59,445 nt of DNA from an uncultured Lachnospiraceae bacterium (GCA_947173495.1 CAMWFQ010000027.1:1-59445); one strand, 5' to 3'. Shown: positions 18,940-28,142, counted from the first letter of the stretch. Numbers and translations are program-made. Notes: a model not told the origin generated them from the sequence alone.

Positions 18940-19380
18940 ATGTTAAAAGGAATACCGAAAATTCTTTCGCCGGAACTTTTAAAGGTACTGGCTGAAATGG
19001 GGCACAGTGACAGACTGGTGATTTCTGATGGAAATTTTCCGGCGGAGTCTATGGGGAAAAATGCAATTGTGATCCGCTGTGACGGACATGGGGTTCCGGA
19101 ACTTCTGGATGCTATTTTGAAAGTGTTTCCTTTGGATACCTATGTGGAACATCCGGTGAATTTGATGGAAGTGATGCCTGGTGATCCTGTGGAGACACCC
19201 ATCTGGGATACCTATAAGGAAATCGTAGGAAGGTATGACGAGCGCGGGGCTGACGCGGTTGGAAATATTGAGCGTTTTGCGTTTTATGAGGAAGCCCAAA
19301 CGGCTTACGCGATTATTGCGACAGGGGAATCGGCTCTTTATGCCAATATTATGCTTCAAAAAGGAGTCGTTACGGACTAG
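18940..19380 (+). CDS. fucU: L-fucose mutarotase (RbsD/FucU family)
   Basis: The 146-aa protein shows the family blocks MLKGIPKILSPELLKVL, MGHSDRLVISDGNFPAES and ESALYANIMLQKG. It interconverts alpha and beta L-fucose so that the isomerase gets its preferred anomer. The length is usual. It follows the transporter genes after a terminator-like hairpin. Confidence 0.94.
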   Translation: MLKGIPKILSPELLKVLAEMGHSDRLVISDGNFPAESMGKNAIVIRCDGHGVPELLDAILKVFPLDTYVEHPVNLMEVMPGDPVETPIWDTYKEIVGRYDERGADAVGNIERFAFYEEAQTAYAIIATGESALYANIMLQKGVVTD

Positions 19381-19440
19381 TACAATAAATATTAATGTTC
19401 GCTGTGGACTAGCCTCCGGATTCAGGAAAGGGGAGTACAA

Positions 19441-19878
19441 ATGCTGAATCATGCAGAGACCATATTCGATAATATGACGGATATGATGAAAAAACTGAAA
19501 AAATCGTCTTATGAAAAGAATATGAAAGTGTTTCGGGAGAGAAACGGGCACTTTTTTCAGGAAATGACCCGGTATGTGGAAGAGGCGCAGGAGAAGGAAA
19601 AAGCGGCCCGGGAACTGGCGGATGTCTTTACGGAGACGGTGAAAAACCATTTTTCTGTAAAGGGCAGGATCAGATCCCGCACACAGGCAGATTTAAATTT
19701 TTTTATGATTTACTATGTATTCCCCGCTATTTTGCTGACGGAAAGCGATGAGAAGGAGCTGATTGCGAAATGTATTCAAAAGCAGTGGGGAGAGAAATTT
19801 AAGGACAGCAAGATCGGATATGCAGATTATGATAAAATATACGGCGCATTCCGGGAAAAAATATTTGGTATTTTTTAA
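19441..19878 (+). CDS. Unknown conserved-looking protein in the fucose operon
   Basis: I do not recognise this 145-aa protein. It is charged and predicted mostly alpha-helical, with a Lys-rich N-terminal third, one hydrophobic patch (LNFFMIYYVFPAILLT, around residue 82) and no signal peptide. The ATG at 19441 follows AGGAAAGGGGAG. It is 60 bp after fucU and 16 bp before the sugar kinase gene on the same strand, so it is almost certainly cotranscribed with them. A structural, regulatory or accessory role in fucose use is inferred from context only. Confidence 0.8.
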   Translation: MLNHAETIFDNMTDMMKKLKKSSYEKNMKVFRERNGHFFQEMTRYVEEAQEKEKAARELADVFTETVKNHFSVKGRIRSRTQADLNFFMIYYVFPAILLTESDEKELIAKCIQKQWGEKFKDSKIGYADYDKIYGAFREKIFGIF

Positions 19879-19894
19879 GGAGGGTTAACGGAAA

Positions 19895-21292
19895 ATGGGA
19901 AAATATTTTCTGGCGATTGACATTGGGGCATCCAGCGGAAGACATATACTTGGAAGTCAGGAAAATGGAAAAATCGTACTGGAGGAAGTGTACCGTTTCT
20001 GGAACGGGATGGAAGAGACAGAGGGCGAACTCTGCTGGGATGTGGAGCGGCTGTTCAGAGAGATCATAGCGGGAATGAAGAAATGCGCAGAGCTGGGTAA
20101 AATTCCGGAGAGCGTGGGAATTGATACCTGGGGAGTGGACTTTGTGCTTCTTGATGAAAAGGACAATATGATCGGGAGGCCGGTGGGCTACAGAGACCAC
20201 AGAACAGATGGAATGGATGAGGAAGTATACCGGATCATCAAAGAAGAGGAATTGTATGCAAGGACTGGTATCCAGAAGGCGATTTACAACACGATTTATC
20301 AGCTGATGGCTGTCAGAAAGCAGCATCCGGAATATCTGGAGAGGGCGGAGGCCATGCTGATGATTCCGGATTATTTTCACTACAGACTCTGCGGGAAAAA
20401 GGTACAGGAATATTCGGAGGCAACCACAAGCCAGCTGGTATCGCCGGCAACCAGGGACTGGGATTATGAACTGATCGAAAGACTGGGGTTCCCTGCAAAG
20501 ATGTTTCAGAAAATCTACATGCCCGGAACAGCAATTGGCCGGCTTACGGATGAAGTGAAGAAAATGGTGGGATATGACTGTCAGGTGGTATTGCCGCCGA
20601 CGCATGATACGGCTTCCGCAGTCATGGCGGTTCCTTCCAATGATGAGGATGTATGCTATATCAGTTCCGGTACATGGTCCCTTATGGGGGTTGAGAGAGC
20701 AGATGCGGATTGTTCGCCCAGAAGTAAAGAAGCGAATTTTACCAATGAAGGCGGCTATCAGGGCAGGATCACCTATCTTGCCAATATTATGGGACTGTGG
20801 ATGATCCAATCGGTGAGGAATAAGCTGGCTCCTGATATGTCCTATGGAGAATTGTGCAGTCAGGCTTCCGGAGAATCCATTGAAACCATAGTTGACTGTC
20901 AGGATGAGAGCTTTTTGTCACCGGACGATATGGTTACCGCCATTCAGGATTACTGCCGAAAGACTTCCCAGACCGTGCCCGAGACGCTTCCTGAATTGGC
21001 CTGTGTGATTTATAACAGCCTGGCAAAGTGCTATGCGGAAAAGCTCACAGAGATCGAAAAGCTGGTGGGTACGAAATATGACAGAATCCATATAATTGGA
21101 GGCGGCTCCAATGCGGTTTATTTAAATGAACTGACAGCCAAATATACCGGTATTCCTGTGTATGCAGGACCTGGAGAGGCGACGGCTATCGGAAATATTC
21201 TGGCGCAGATGATTCAGAACGGGATATTCGATACTCTTTCGCAGGCCAGAGAATGTGTGGCTCAATCCTTTGAAATTGAGATTTATCATTAA
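19895..21292 (+). CDS. FGGY sugar kinase, rhamnulokinase type (probable L-fuculokinase)
   Basis: This 465-aa kinase begins LAIDIGASSGRH, the ATP-phosphate loop of FGGY kinases, and has GIDTWGVDFVLLD, the catalytic-Asp region DTASAVMAVP, and the adenosine motif IIGGGSNAVYLNEL. The sequence pattern is that of RhaB, not classical FucK. Because it lies in a fucI-fucU operon, I infer L-fuculose as the substrate, giving L-fuculose-1-phosphate. GGAGGGTTAACGGAAA precedes the ATG. Confidence 0.88.
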   Translation: MGKYFLAIDIGASSGRHILGSQENGKIVLEEVYRFWNGMEETEGELCWDVERLFREIIAGMKKCAELGKIPESVGIDTWGVDFVLLDEKDNMIGRPVGYRDHRTDGMDEEVYRIIKEEELYARTGIQKAIYNTIYQLMAVRKQHPEYLERAEAMLMIPDYFHYRLCGKKVQEYSEATTSQLVSPATRDWDYELIERLGFPAKMFQKIYMPGTAIGRLTDEVKKMVGYDCQVVLPPTHDTASAVMAVPSNDEDVCYISSGTWSLMGVERADADCSPRSKEANFTNEGGYQGRITYLANIMGLWMIQSVRNKLAPDMSYGELCSQASGESIETIVDCQDESFLSPDDMVTAIQDYCRKTSQTVPETLPELACVIYNSLAKCYAEKLTEIEKLVGTKYDRIHIIGGGSNAVYLNELTAKYTGIPVYAGPGEATAIGNILAQMIQNGIFDTLSQARECVAQSFEIEIYH

Positions 21293-21502
21293 AAGCTATT
21301 ATTAAAATCTGTCATTAAGTTTTATCCTTGAGATTTACGATCAAGTTTAAGATTTCTTATTAAGATATCTTTCATGGTCTTTTTGTATAAGAAAGATGTA
21401 TGATACGTCCGATCTTTGAAATAATAATCCAGATAAGCGGGTGAGTCTGACAACAGAATTTTTCCAACACCCGGGAAAATCAGGAAAGAGAGGACGTAAA
21501 GA

Positions 21503-21937
21503 ATGGATAGAGCTGATACCATAAAATTATTAAAGGAATGCGATTCCGGCACTAAAATGGCTGTATCTTCGATTGACGAGGTACTGGAAAAGGGCTGCGG
21601 ACATGAGCTGAAACAGCTTCTTCAGGAAAGTAAGAATCATCATGAAAAGCTGGGGAATGAGATTCATTCTCTTCTGAATGAGCATGGATCGGAGGAGAAA
21701 GATCCGGCTCCTGTGGCAAAGGGAATGTCATGGATGAAGACCAATATGAAAATGAGCATGGACAACAGTGACGCCATGGTGGCGGATCTGATTACAGATG
21801 GCTGTAATATGGGAATCAAATCCCTGAACAAATACCTGAATCAGTATAAGCAGGCGGACCATGAGTCAAAAAAGCTCTGCTCCAGTCTGATCGAAATAGA
21901 AGAGGAACTGTGTGAAGGGCTGAAAAAGTATCTGTAA
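21503..21937 (+). CDS. Four-helix-bundle protein (DUF2383/PA2169-like)
   Basis: This 144-aa helical protein resembles the ferritin-like DUF2383 group: SIDEVLEKGCGHELKQLLQE in helix 2 and LITDGCNMGIKSLNKYLNQY in helix 3. Its function is unknown. AGAGAGGACG precedes the ATG. It stands between the fucose operon and the alarmone synthetase gene. Confidence 0.65.
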   Translation: MDRADTIKLLKECDSGTKMAVSSIDEVLEKGCGHELKQLLQESKNHHEKLGNEIHSLLNEHGSEEKDPAPVAKGMSWMKTNMKMSMDNSDAMVADLITDGCNMGIKSLNKYLNQYKQADHESKKLCSSLIEIEEELCEGLKKYL

Positions 21938-22020
21938 GCGCATTGTTGAAAGAGCGACGGAGAAATGATATACTGGATATTGGTGGGAAACAAGAAAGTA
22001 CCGGAGAGAAGGAAGCAGAA

Positions 22021-22722
22021 ATGGAATCGGGAAAAAACCAGGAAGACAAGATTCGGGAGGGACAGCACCTCCTGCCGCCAGAGGCACAGGAGGTCTCTCA
22101 GACAATTCTGGAGGATGCGAAACCCTTTATCAATCTCATGATGCAGTATAAATGCGCCATCATGGAGGTGGAAACGAAGCTGAAGGTATTGGATGCGGAA
22201 TTTTCGCTGGCATACAACAGAAATCCATTTGAAGACATCAGAAGCAGATTGAAAAGCCCTGTGAGCATTCATGAAAAGCTGGTGCGCAAGGGCTATGAAG
22301 TCACGGTTGAAAATATTGAGGCATATCTGAACGATGTGGCCGGAATACGGGTGATATGCTCTTTCCCGGATGATATTTACCGGCTGGCCGATATGCTCAG
22401 CAGACAGGATGACATTGCTGTGGTGAAAAGAAAGGACTATATCCGGAATCCCAAACCGAATGGTTATCGCAGTCTTCATCTGATTCTGAATGTGCCGATT
22501 TACCTCTCCAATGAAAAAAAATATATGAGAGCCGAGGTACAGTTCCGTACCATAGCCATGAATTTCTGGGCCAGCCTGGAGCATAAACTGAAATACAAAA
22601 AGGATGTGGAAAATGAAGAGAGCATCGTAAAGGAATTAAAGAATTGCGCGGACTTTATAGAAGCGCTTGATTATCAGATGCAGGGAATCAGAAACAGAAT
22701 TGACAGATCGAGAGACAAGTAG
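22021..22722 (+). CDS. Small alarmone synthetase (RelQ/SasB-type GTP pyrophosphokinase)
   Basis: This 233-aa protein contains only the RelA/SpoT synthetase domain, with no HD hydrolase or TGS/ACT domains. Motifs include SIHEKLVRKGYEVT, DVAGIRVICSFPDDIY, NPKPNGYRSLHL and the catalytic/G-loop Glu region AEVQFRTIAMNFWASLEH. It would make (p)ppGpp from ATP and GTP or GDP under stress. The ATG at 22021 follows GAGAAGGAAG. The full-length Rel enzyme of this organism is at 47179. Confidence 0.92.
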   Translation: MESGKNQEDKIREGQHLLPPEAQEVSQTILEDAKPFINLMMQYKCAIMEVETKLKVLDAEFSLAYNRNPFEDIRSRLKSPVSIHEKLVRKGYEVTVENIEAYLNDVAGIRVICSFPDDIYRLADMLSRQDDIAVVKRKDYIRNPKPNGYRSLHLILNVPIYLSNEKKYMRAEVQFRTIAMNFWASLEHKLKYKKDVENEESIVKELKNCADFIEALDYQMQGIRNRIDRSRDK

Positions 22723-22744
22723 GGGACTGAAATATCAGTCCCCT
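22721..22744. terminator. Bidirectional hairpin shared by two convergent genes
   Basis: AGGGGACTGA-AATA-TCAGTCCCCT is a perfect 10-bp hairpin. The stop codon of the synthetase gene (22720-22722) and that of kdpE on the other strand (22735-22737) both lie inside it. Confidence 0.75.
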
Positions 22745-23448
22745 TCTGCCATCCGGTATCCAATACCGATTTCTGTGAAAACATATTCCGGTGTGGCCGG
22801 ATTCTTCTCTATCTTTCGCCGGATGTTGGCCATATTCACCCGCAGGATCTGATTGTTGCTGTCTGTATAGGGACCCCATATTTTTTCCATAAGAAAGGTG
22901 TAGGTGAGCACCTTGCCGGAGTTTTTGGCCAGAAGGGTCAGAAGCTTATATTCGATCTGGGTCAGGTGGATAATCTGCTCGTTGAGTGTTACTACATGAT
23001 TTTCAAAATTGATCGTCAGATTTCCACAGTGATAAGGTTTCTGACGGGTCAGGGACATATCCTGCATCTGGCTGCTGTGGCGCAGGGAGGTGCGGATTCT
23101 GGCAAGAAGCTCTATGCTGCCGAAGGGCTTGGTAATATAGTCGTCAGCCCCGCCATCCAGGGCGCGGGCCTTTTCGTGTTCATTGCTTCGCGCGGAAATC
23201 ACGATCACGGGAACTGCCGTCCATTCGCGCAGCTTTTTAATCACATTCATGCCGTCCATGTCCGGCAGGCCCAGATCCAGAAGAATCAGATCGGGACAGA
23301 AGGAGGCTGCCAGGTGCAGGCCCTCTTGACCGCCGGAGGCGGTTGTAATCTTATAATTTTGATTTTTAAGCGTAGTGGAGATAAAAGAGCGTATATTTTC
23401 TTCATCTTCTATCAGCAGAATGCTGTTTCGGCAACCGTTTTTATTCAT
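22735..23448 (-). CDS. kdpE: KdpE-like OmpR-family response regulator
   Basis: This 237-aa response regulator has a receiver domain (acceptor Asp in LILLDLGLPDMDG, Lys in DDYITKPFG) and a winged-helix domain ending WGPYTDSNNQILRVNMANIR, the KdpE pattern. GGAGGAAACTA precedes the ATG. Its first 8 bases overlap the kinase gene, so translation is probably coupled. KdpE normally controls high-affinity K+ uptake; no kdpFABC genes are in this window. Confidence 0.88.
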   Translation of the reverse strand: MNKNGCRNSILLIEDEENIRSFISTTLKNQNYKITTASGGQEGLHLAASFCPDLILLDLGLPDMDGMNVIKKLREWTAVPVIVISARSNEHEKARALDGGADDYITKPFGSIELLARIRTSLRHSSQMQDMSLTRQKPYHCGNLTINFENHVVTLNEQIIHLTQIEYKLLTLLAKNSGKVLTYTFLMEKIWGPYTDSNNQILRVNMANIRRKIEKNPATPEYVFTEIGIGYRMAEGD

Positions 23449-24673
23449 TAGTTTCCTCCTTTTTTATAGATATCAGAGATTCTGCAGAATTTTCCTGTAC
23501 CACGGACTCTGCATTTACCAGAGATCCTGCCTGACTTGCAGGCAATACCTGATTTGCAGGCCCTGCCTGCATGGCAGGCAGGGTAAAAACAAATTGACAC
23601 CCTTTGGAATGATTGTCTGCGTGGATGGTACCGTTATGTGCGGTAATGATCGTTTTACATATGGAGAGACCGATTCCCATACCCCGATGGCCGTCCGTAC
23701 TGCTTTCAGGATGGAAATAGGAGCCATCAAAAAGATTTTCCAATCTTTCCGGGGGAATGCCCTTGCCGTAATCACGGACACAGAAGAAAACCTGCGTTCC
23801 ATCACAGGTGACCGTCAGCTCTACCGGAAGATTGCTGCCGGAATGGACAACGGCATTTTCCAGGAGGTTGATAATAACCTGCTCGATCAAAATGGCGTCC
23901 ATTGGTATCATCAGAAAATCTTCCGGAACCTGTACAGAAAGTTCCGTTTGGGGATAGCGCTTCCGGAAACGGATAATCGCTTCGGATACCATTTCTTCCA
24001 CCGATTCCATAGAGGTGGCAATTTTCATGGAATTCTGGTGGATTCTGGTGACAGAGAGAAGATTTTCCACCATATTGAGCAGCCAGTTGGAATCCTCTCT
24101 TATGTGGCTGACCAGATCCATTTTTTCTTCTTCAGTCAGAGACTGATAATTGTCAATATAAGTGGAACTGTTTCCGATAATCCCGGTCAGCGGCGTGCGC
24201 AGGTCATGGGAGACGGAACGCAGAAGATTGGCCCGCATTTTTTCCTTTTCCGCATCCATGAGCAGTTTTTCCCGTTCCACCAGGGCGTCCGCCTGCTCCT
24301 TGATTCTTGAAGTCATGGTACTGACGACCAGGGAAATGATCAGGGTAAATAAAAAGGTCACAGGATAACCGGTAAGGGTGAAATTAACCTGAAAGTAGGG
24401 ATAGGTGAACAGATAATTGATTCCCACAACACTTACCAGGGAAGCGGCGATCCCGTAAAGATATCCGTCCGTAAAGCGGGCAGTCAGTACCAGGGCGGTA
24501 ATATATACCAGAGCAACATTGGCCGAATTTTCAGGAACCATTCTGAAAAACCAGAACGCAATTACAGTGGCAATGATCAGGATGAGCGCTGTGAGAAGCG
24601 CGTTTTTTATGAAAGAGCCCGGGGCCTCTCTCCCGGGGAAATGACTCTTTAAATGCTGCAGTGAAAGATGCAT
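23441..24673 (-). CDS. kdpD: KdpD-like sensor kinase lacking the N-terminal KdpD/USP domains
   Basis: This 410-aa kinase starts with the four-helix DUF4118 membrane module (residues about 20-125), then HisKA (SVSHDLRTPLTGIIG, His about residue 183) and HATPase_c (GMGIGLSICKTI). Full-length KdpD is about 900 aa with N-terminal osmosensory and USP domains, which are absent here, as in many Clostridia. The C-terminal tail after the ATPase domain is made of three 6-residue repeats (18-bp units at 23530-23583). The start at 24673 follows AGAGGAG. Confidence 0.88.
   Translation of the reverse strand: MHLSLQHLKSHFPGREAPGSFIKNALLTALILIIATVIAFWFFRMVPENSANVALVYITALVLTARFTDGYLYGIAASLVSVVGINYLFTYPYFQVNFTLTGYPVTFLFTLIISLVVSTMTSRIKEQADALVEREKLLMDAEKEKMRANLLRSVSHDLRTPLTGIIGNSSTYIDNYQSLTEEEKMDLVSHIREDSNWLLNMVENLLSVTRIHQNSMKIATSMESVEEMVSEAIIRFRKRYPQTELSVQVPEDFLMIPMDAILIEQVIINLLENAVVHSGSNLPVELTVTCDGTQVFFCVRDYGKGIPPERLENLFDGSYFHPESSTDGHRGMGIGLSICKTIITAHNGTIHADNHSKGCQFVFTLPAMQAGPANQVLPASQAGSLVNAESVVQENSAESLISIKKEETNE
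23530..23583. repeat. Three 18-bp tandem repeats in the 3' end of the kdpD-like gene
   Basis: The units at 23530, 23548 and 23566 share CCTG-N4-GCAGG. The last two also create a perfect 10-bp hairpin, CCCTGCCTGC-ATG-GCAGGCAGGG (23561-23583). They encode Pro-Ala-x-Gln repeats in a non-conserved tail. Confidence 0.8.
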
Positions 24674-24760
24674 GGCGTTTCTCCTCTGGCAGATAAATAC
24701 TTTCAGTGAGATTATACCCTTAAAAAGGGGAAGAGAGCAAATTTTAATCATAAAAAATGC

Positions 24761-24793
24761 GTTAAGATCATGTTAAGATTGAATGTAATCTTA
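24761..24793. promoter_or_regulatory. GTTAAGAT direct repeats between kdpD and the lysozyme gene
   Basis: GTTAAGAT occurs at 24761 and 24772, an 11-bp period, followed by an inverted ATCTTA at 24788-24793. Tandem hexamer-type sites one helical turn apart are typical of OmpR/PhoB-family regulators. A TATACT (-10-like) at 24829-24834 points to the lysozyme gene. Confidence 0.55.
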
Positions 24794-24904
24794 AGGAAAT
24801 ATTCATGGAATTCAAAACAAAGATAAGGTATACTGTTTAAAAAGGGCGGTGACGGGCAGTATGGATGCCCGCCGCAGAGAGAACAGCAAGAGGAATACGG
24901 GCAG

Positions 24905-26602
24905 ATGAAAAAGAGCAGAAACAGAGAAGCGCGTTATAAGGAGCCGGTTTTTGATGACGAAATAGATTTTGATGATGAAGAGGACGATATTTCCGGCGGT
25001 GAGGAGGAAAGCGGTTTCGGACCGGCAGGCGACAGAAAGCTGCTGATTTTGCTGGCAGTTGTGGGTGTTTTGATACTGACTGCGGTCATAGCGGTTCTTG
25101 CGGTGTATCTGAAAAACAGCAAAAGCAGCCGGGAGACGGTGAAGGAGCAGATCGGATCAGAGGCATTGGAACCATTCCCTGAGAAAGGGGAGGAGCCGGA
25201 TTTGCCAGAGGATTTCGGAAAACAGGAAAAAGCAGAACAAGAGGAGATAGCGCAGAAAGCGCCGGAGGGCGGGACAGAGACCTCCGCGGATCCGTCGGAA
25301 GGGAAAAAGGAGACGGCTCAGAGCGAGGTTCAGGTAGGAGCGTTGGACGACGCCCAGGATCCTCAGGGGTCTTCTGCCTCGGGAAACGAAAACAGCGGGG
25401 CCCAGGTGACGGTATCTCCTGTCAGTTTGGATGAGGTATCGGGCCTTACTATGGGGATAGATGTTTCCAAGTATCAGGGAACCATTGACTGGGGGAAGGT
25501 GAAGGAATCGGGCGTGGAGTTTGCCATGGTTCGTGTGGGCTACAGGGCAAAATCCACAGGAGAAATATTTGAGGATCCCACAGCCCGGTATAACATGCAG
25601 GAGGCGCAGGCGGCAGGAATCAAGATTGGAGCTTACTTTTTTTCTTCTGCGATTACACCGGAGGAGGCCAGAGAGGAGGCGGCCTTTACCAGAGATATTA
25701 TTGCAAAATACAGGATTACTTATCCGGTGGCTTATAACTGTGAGGATTTTCAGTCTTCCGACAGCAGGCAGTATGGTCTGGACAAAGGGACAAGAACTTC
25801 TCTTGCAACAGCGTTTTTGGACGAGATTGCAGCGGCTGGTTATACCCCCATGTTTTATGCCGCAAAGGGTGAGCTTGAGGCAAACGCTCAGTGGAATACG
25901 GATGAGCTGGCGGCAAAATACAAAATATGGGTGGCTCAGTACCCGGCCCAGCCATACCCTCAGACCAATGCCTCCAGCTATTCGGGAACCCACGCCATGT
26001 GGCAGTATACCAGTCAGGGAACAGTAGCCGGGATTTCAAAAAAGACAGATGTCAATCTTGCCTATTTCGGATATACAAAAGAAGCGGAGGCCAGGGATGA
26101 GACTCCTGCGGAAACGGTGGCTGCCAATCCGGAGGTCGGGATTATTTTTACGGAAGTAAACGAGACGGTGACGGCCAAGCAGGAAATTAATCTGCGTTCG
26201 GAGCCCAGTACGCTGGATGATGCTTCTGTAGTGTGTAAGCTGACGCATGGGGACACGGCTACCCGGACAGGAATCGGACATAATGGATGGTCGAGAGTAA
26301 TCTATAACGGCCAGACGCTGTATGCGGTGACCAACTACCTCACGACGGATATGAATGATGTGGGACAGCAGGCACCGGCCCAGGGGCCGGTTTACACGCC
26401 GGTCAGTGAGCAGGTGACGGCAAAAATCGAGACAAACTTAAGAACAGAGCCCAGCACCTTAAATCCGGATACAATAGTGGGGCTCCTCCATAACGGAGAG
26501 GTGCTTACCCGTACTGCCATCGGCGACAACGGCTGGTCTCAGTTGGATTTTAACGGTCAGACGGTGTATGCGGTGAGCAGCTATCTGACAGCAGCCCAGT
26601 AG
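24905..26602 (+). CDS. Membrane-anchored GH25 lysozyme with two SH3b-like domains
   Basis: This 565-aa protein has an acidic cytoplasmic N-terminus (1-43), one membrane helix (about 45-69), a Glu/Ser-rich spacer to about 180, a GH25 muramidase domain (GIDVSKYQG with catalytic-type Asp186; the usual DxE strand reads YPVAYNCEDF) and two related SH3-like repeats (about 420-480 and 500-563) with the shared core INLRSEPSTL/TNLRTEPSTL. It probably cuts or remodels peptidoglycan from the outer membrane face. It starts a two-gene unit with 26616. Confidence 0.9.
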   Translation: MKKSRNREARYKEPVFDDEIDFDDEEDDISGGEEESGFGPAGDRKLLILLAVVGVLILTAVIAVLAVYLKNSKSSRETVKEQIGSEALEPFPEKGEEPDLPEDFGKQEKAEQEEIAQKAPEGGTETSADPSEGKKETAQSEVQVGALDDAQDPQGSSASGNENSGAQVTVSPVSLDEVSGLTMGIDVSKYQGTIDWGKVKESGVEFAMVRVGYRAKSTGEIFEDPTARYNMQEAQAAGIKIGAYFFSSAITPEEAREEAAFTRDIIAKYRITYPVAYNCEDFQSSDSRQYGLDKGTRTSLATAFLDEIAAAGYTPMFYAAKGELEANAQWNTDELAAKYKIWVAQYPAQPYPQTNASSYSGTHAMWQYTSQGTVAGISKKTDVNLAYFGYTKEAEARDETPAETVAANPEVGIIFTEVNETVTAKQEINLRSEPSTLDDASVVCKLTHGDTATRTGIGHNGWSRVIYNGQTLYAVTNYLTTDMNDVGQQAPAQGPVYTPVSEQVTAKIETNLRTEPSTLNPDTIVGLLHNGEVLTRTAIGDNGWSQLDFNGQTVYAVSSYLTAAQ

Positions 26603-26615
26603 AAGGAGAGTTTTT

Positions 26616-27242
26616 ATGCAGATACAGAATCATTTTACCTCTTATTCCGGTGGGAAATATGCCTATTCTCATTCCGGCCATATTCCCAGAAGCCGGATGG
26701 AGGAGGAACAGAAAAAGCAGGAAAAAAGCAGCGGTGTTTCCATAAAGGAAGAGACGGGGAAGGCTGAACCGGGCGTCAGCCGGGAATACGGTACGGATAT
26801 CGGGAAAAAGCGCGGATTTTTCCGGGAATTCTGGGATTCTATGGGCGATTCTCCGGAGAGTGGGAAAACGGAAAAGATACCGGGCAAAGAGGCTGCGGAC
26901 AGCATTACGCCAAACGGAATAAGCGCGGCAGCTACAGCGCTGAAACAGCGGATTTCACATTATATTTTGAACAAATGGGAAGCTGTGAGAGAAAAAATTC
27001 AGGTGAATGTGAGCGCATCTCTGAAACGTTTTGGGAAGAGAAAAGATACGTTTACCGCACTTTCGGATCCCGGCCGGCGCTTTTCGGGCAGGCGCGGCGA
27101 ACAGCGTTCCTCTGAAAAAGCGGTAAAAGGAGCCGGGCGGGCTCCCGGGCCGGAAATCCGGGGTGCAGTGATGGAAGATAATCATTTGCTGGACTCTTAC
27201 AGTAAAAAGGGAGAGTACTGTCGTTTAAAAGATCATTTGTAA
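26616..27242 (+). CDS. Hydrophilic protein of unknown function
   Basis: I do not recognise this 208-aa protein. It is rich in Lys, Glu, Arg, Ser and Gly with little hydrophobic core, so it is probably largely disordered apart from one amphipathic helix (ALKQRISHYILNKWEAVREK, around residue 110). It has no signal peptide or membrane segment. AAGGAGAG precedes the ATG, 14 bp after the lysozyme gene, suggesting cotranscription. Confidence 0.65.
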   Translation: MQIQNHFTSYSGGKYAYSHSGHIPRSRMEEEQKKQEKSSGVSIKEETGKAEPGVSREYGTDIGKKRGFFREFWDSMGDSPESGKTEKIPGKEAADSITPNGISAAATALKQRISHYILNKWEAVREKIQVNVSASLKRFGKRKDTFTALSDPGRRFSGRRGEQRSSEKAVKGAGRAPGPEIRGAVMEDNHLLDSYSKKGEYCRLKDHL

Positions 27243-27265
27243 GTGTATTTGGTCCAGAATCCCGG

Positions 27266-27289
27266 GGAAACGCGTTGATCAGCGTTTCC
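27266..27289. terminator. Hairpin after the lysozyme operon
   Basis: GGAAACGC-N8-GCGTTTCC is a perfect 8-bp hairpin, followed by ATCATTTTTC, between two convergent genes. Confidence 0.6.
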
Positions 27290-27314
27290 AACGATCATTT
27301 TTCAAACACCGGTA

Positions 27315-28142
27315 TTACAGGTGTTCCACCCATGTGCGGGCCAGTCTGATCCAGGACTGGCATTCCTCCTGAACGCCGCCGCCATCCGGAGCGGCAGTGA
27401 GACGGTTTGCCAGAGAAAGTCCGTGTTCGCCCCTGGGATACATATGGAATTCAACAGGAATACCGGCTCTTCTCATGGCGCTGACCAGAAGCAGAGAGTT
27501 CTCTACAGGAACCGCATTATCGGCAAAAGTATGCCAGATAAAGGCTCTGGGTGTGTTTTCTGTCACCTGTTTTTCCAGGGATACCTTTTCTAAAAGCGCC
27601 TGCATTTCCGGCCGGTTGGAATCATTCAGCCCCAGAAGATTGTCAAATGAGCCCCGGTGGGCGAATTCGCCCGACGTAATGACGGGATAGCACAGGATCA
27701 TTCCATTGGGACGAAACAACTCATTTCTTTCAGAGAGACCTTCAGAGATGAAATCCTCTTTCCAGAACATTCCCAGACTGGCGGCAAGATGTCCTCCGGC
27801 GGAACAGCCGGCGACCAGAATTCTGTCAGAATCCACATGCCACTCTCCGGCATGCTTTCTGATCAGCGCAACGCTGTAGGAGAGCTCCAAAAGAGCGGTG
27901 GGAAAAACGGCCGGCGCGCAGGAATAGTACAATACTGCGGCATGGCAGCCCATAGCCAGAAACTGCAGGGCGATACTTTCGCCTTCTCTTTCTGAGGTGA
28001 AAGAATATCCGCCTCCGGGGCAGATCAGGATCAGAGGGCGTTGGTTAATCCCAATGGTTTCAGAATGATCCTGTATATAAGTCACAAGGCGGGTGTCGGG
28101 CCCTGATCCGGCAAGGCGGACAGGATAAGTGTTATAAAGCAT
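27315..28142 (-). CDS. Alpha/beta-hydrolase esterase (acetyl-xylan esterase/BD-FAE-like)
   Basis: This 275-aa serine esterase has the oxyanion-hole motif CPGGGYSF, nucleophile GCSAGGHLAAS, and the Asp and His regions in HTFADNAVPV and RGEHGLSLA. Such enzymes deacylate plant or host glycans or small esters. There is no signal peptide, so it acts in the cytoplasm. The ATG at 28142 is chosen because GGAGGA lies eight bases upstream; the frame is open to 28211. It is a single-gene unit. Confidence 0.87.
   Translation of the reverse strand: MLYNTYPVRLAGSGPDTRLVTYIQDHSETIGINQRPLILICPGGGYSFTSEREGESIALQFLAMGCHAAVLYYSCAPAVFPTALLELSYSVALIRKHAGEWHVDSDRILVAGCSAGGHLAASLGMFWKEDFISEGLSERNELFRPNGMILCYPVITSGEFAHRGSFDNLLGLNDSNRPEMQALLEKVSLEKQVTENTPRAFIWHTFADNAVPVENSLLLVSAMRRAGIPVEFHMYPRGEHGLSLANRLTAAPDGGGVQEECQSWIRLARTWVEHL

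Noticed and set aside
19799-20809. A 336-codon minus-strand open frame across the sugar kinase
   Set aside because: The kinase motifs on the plus strand explain the sequence; the antisense translation is Cys/His-rich and unrecognisable.
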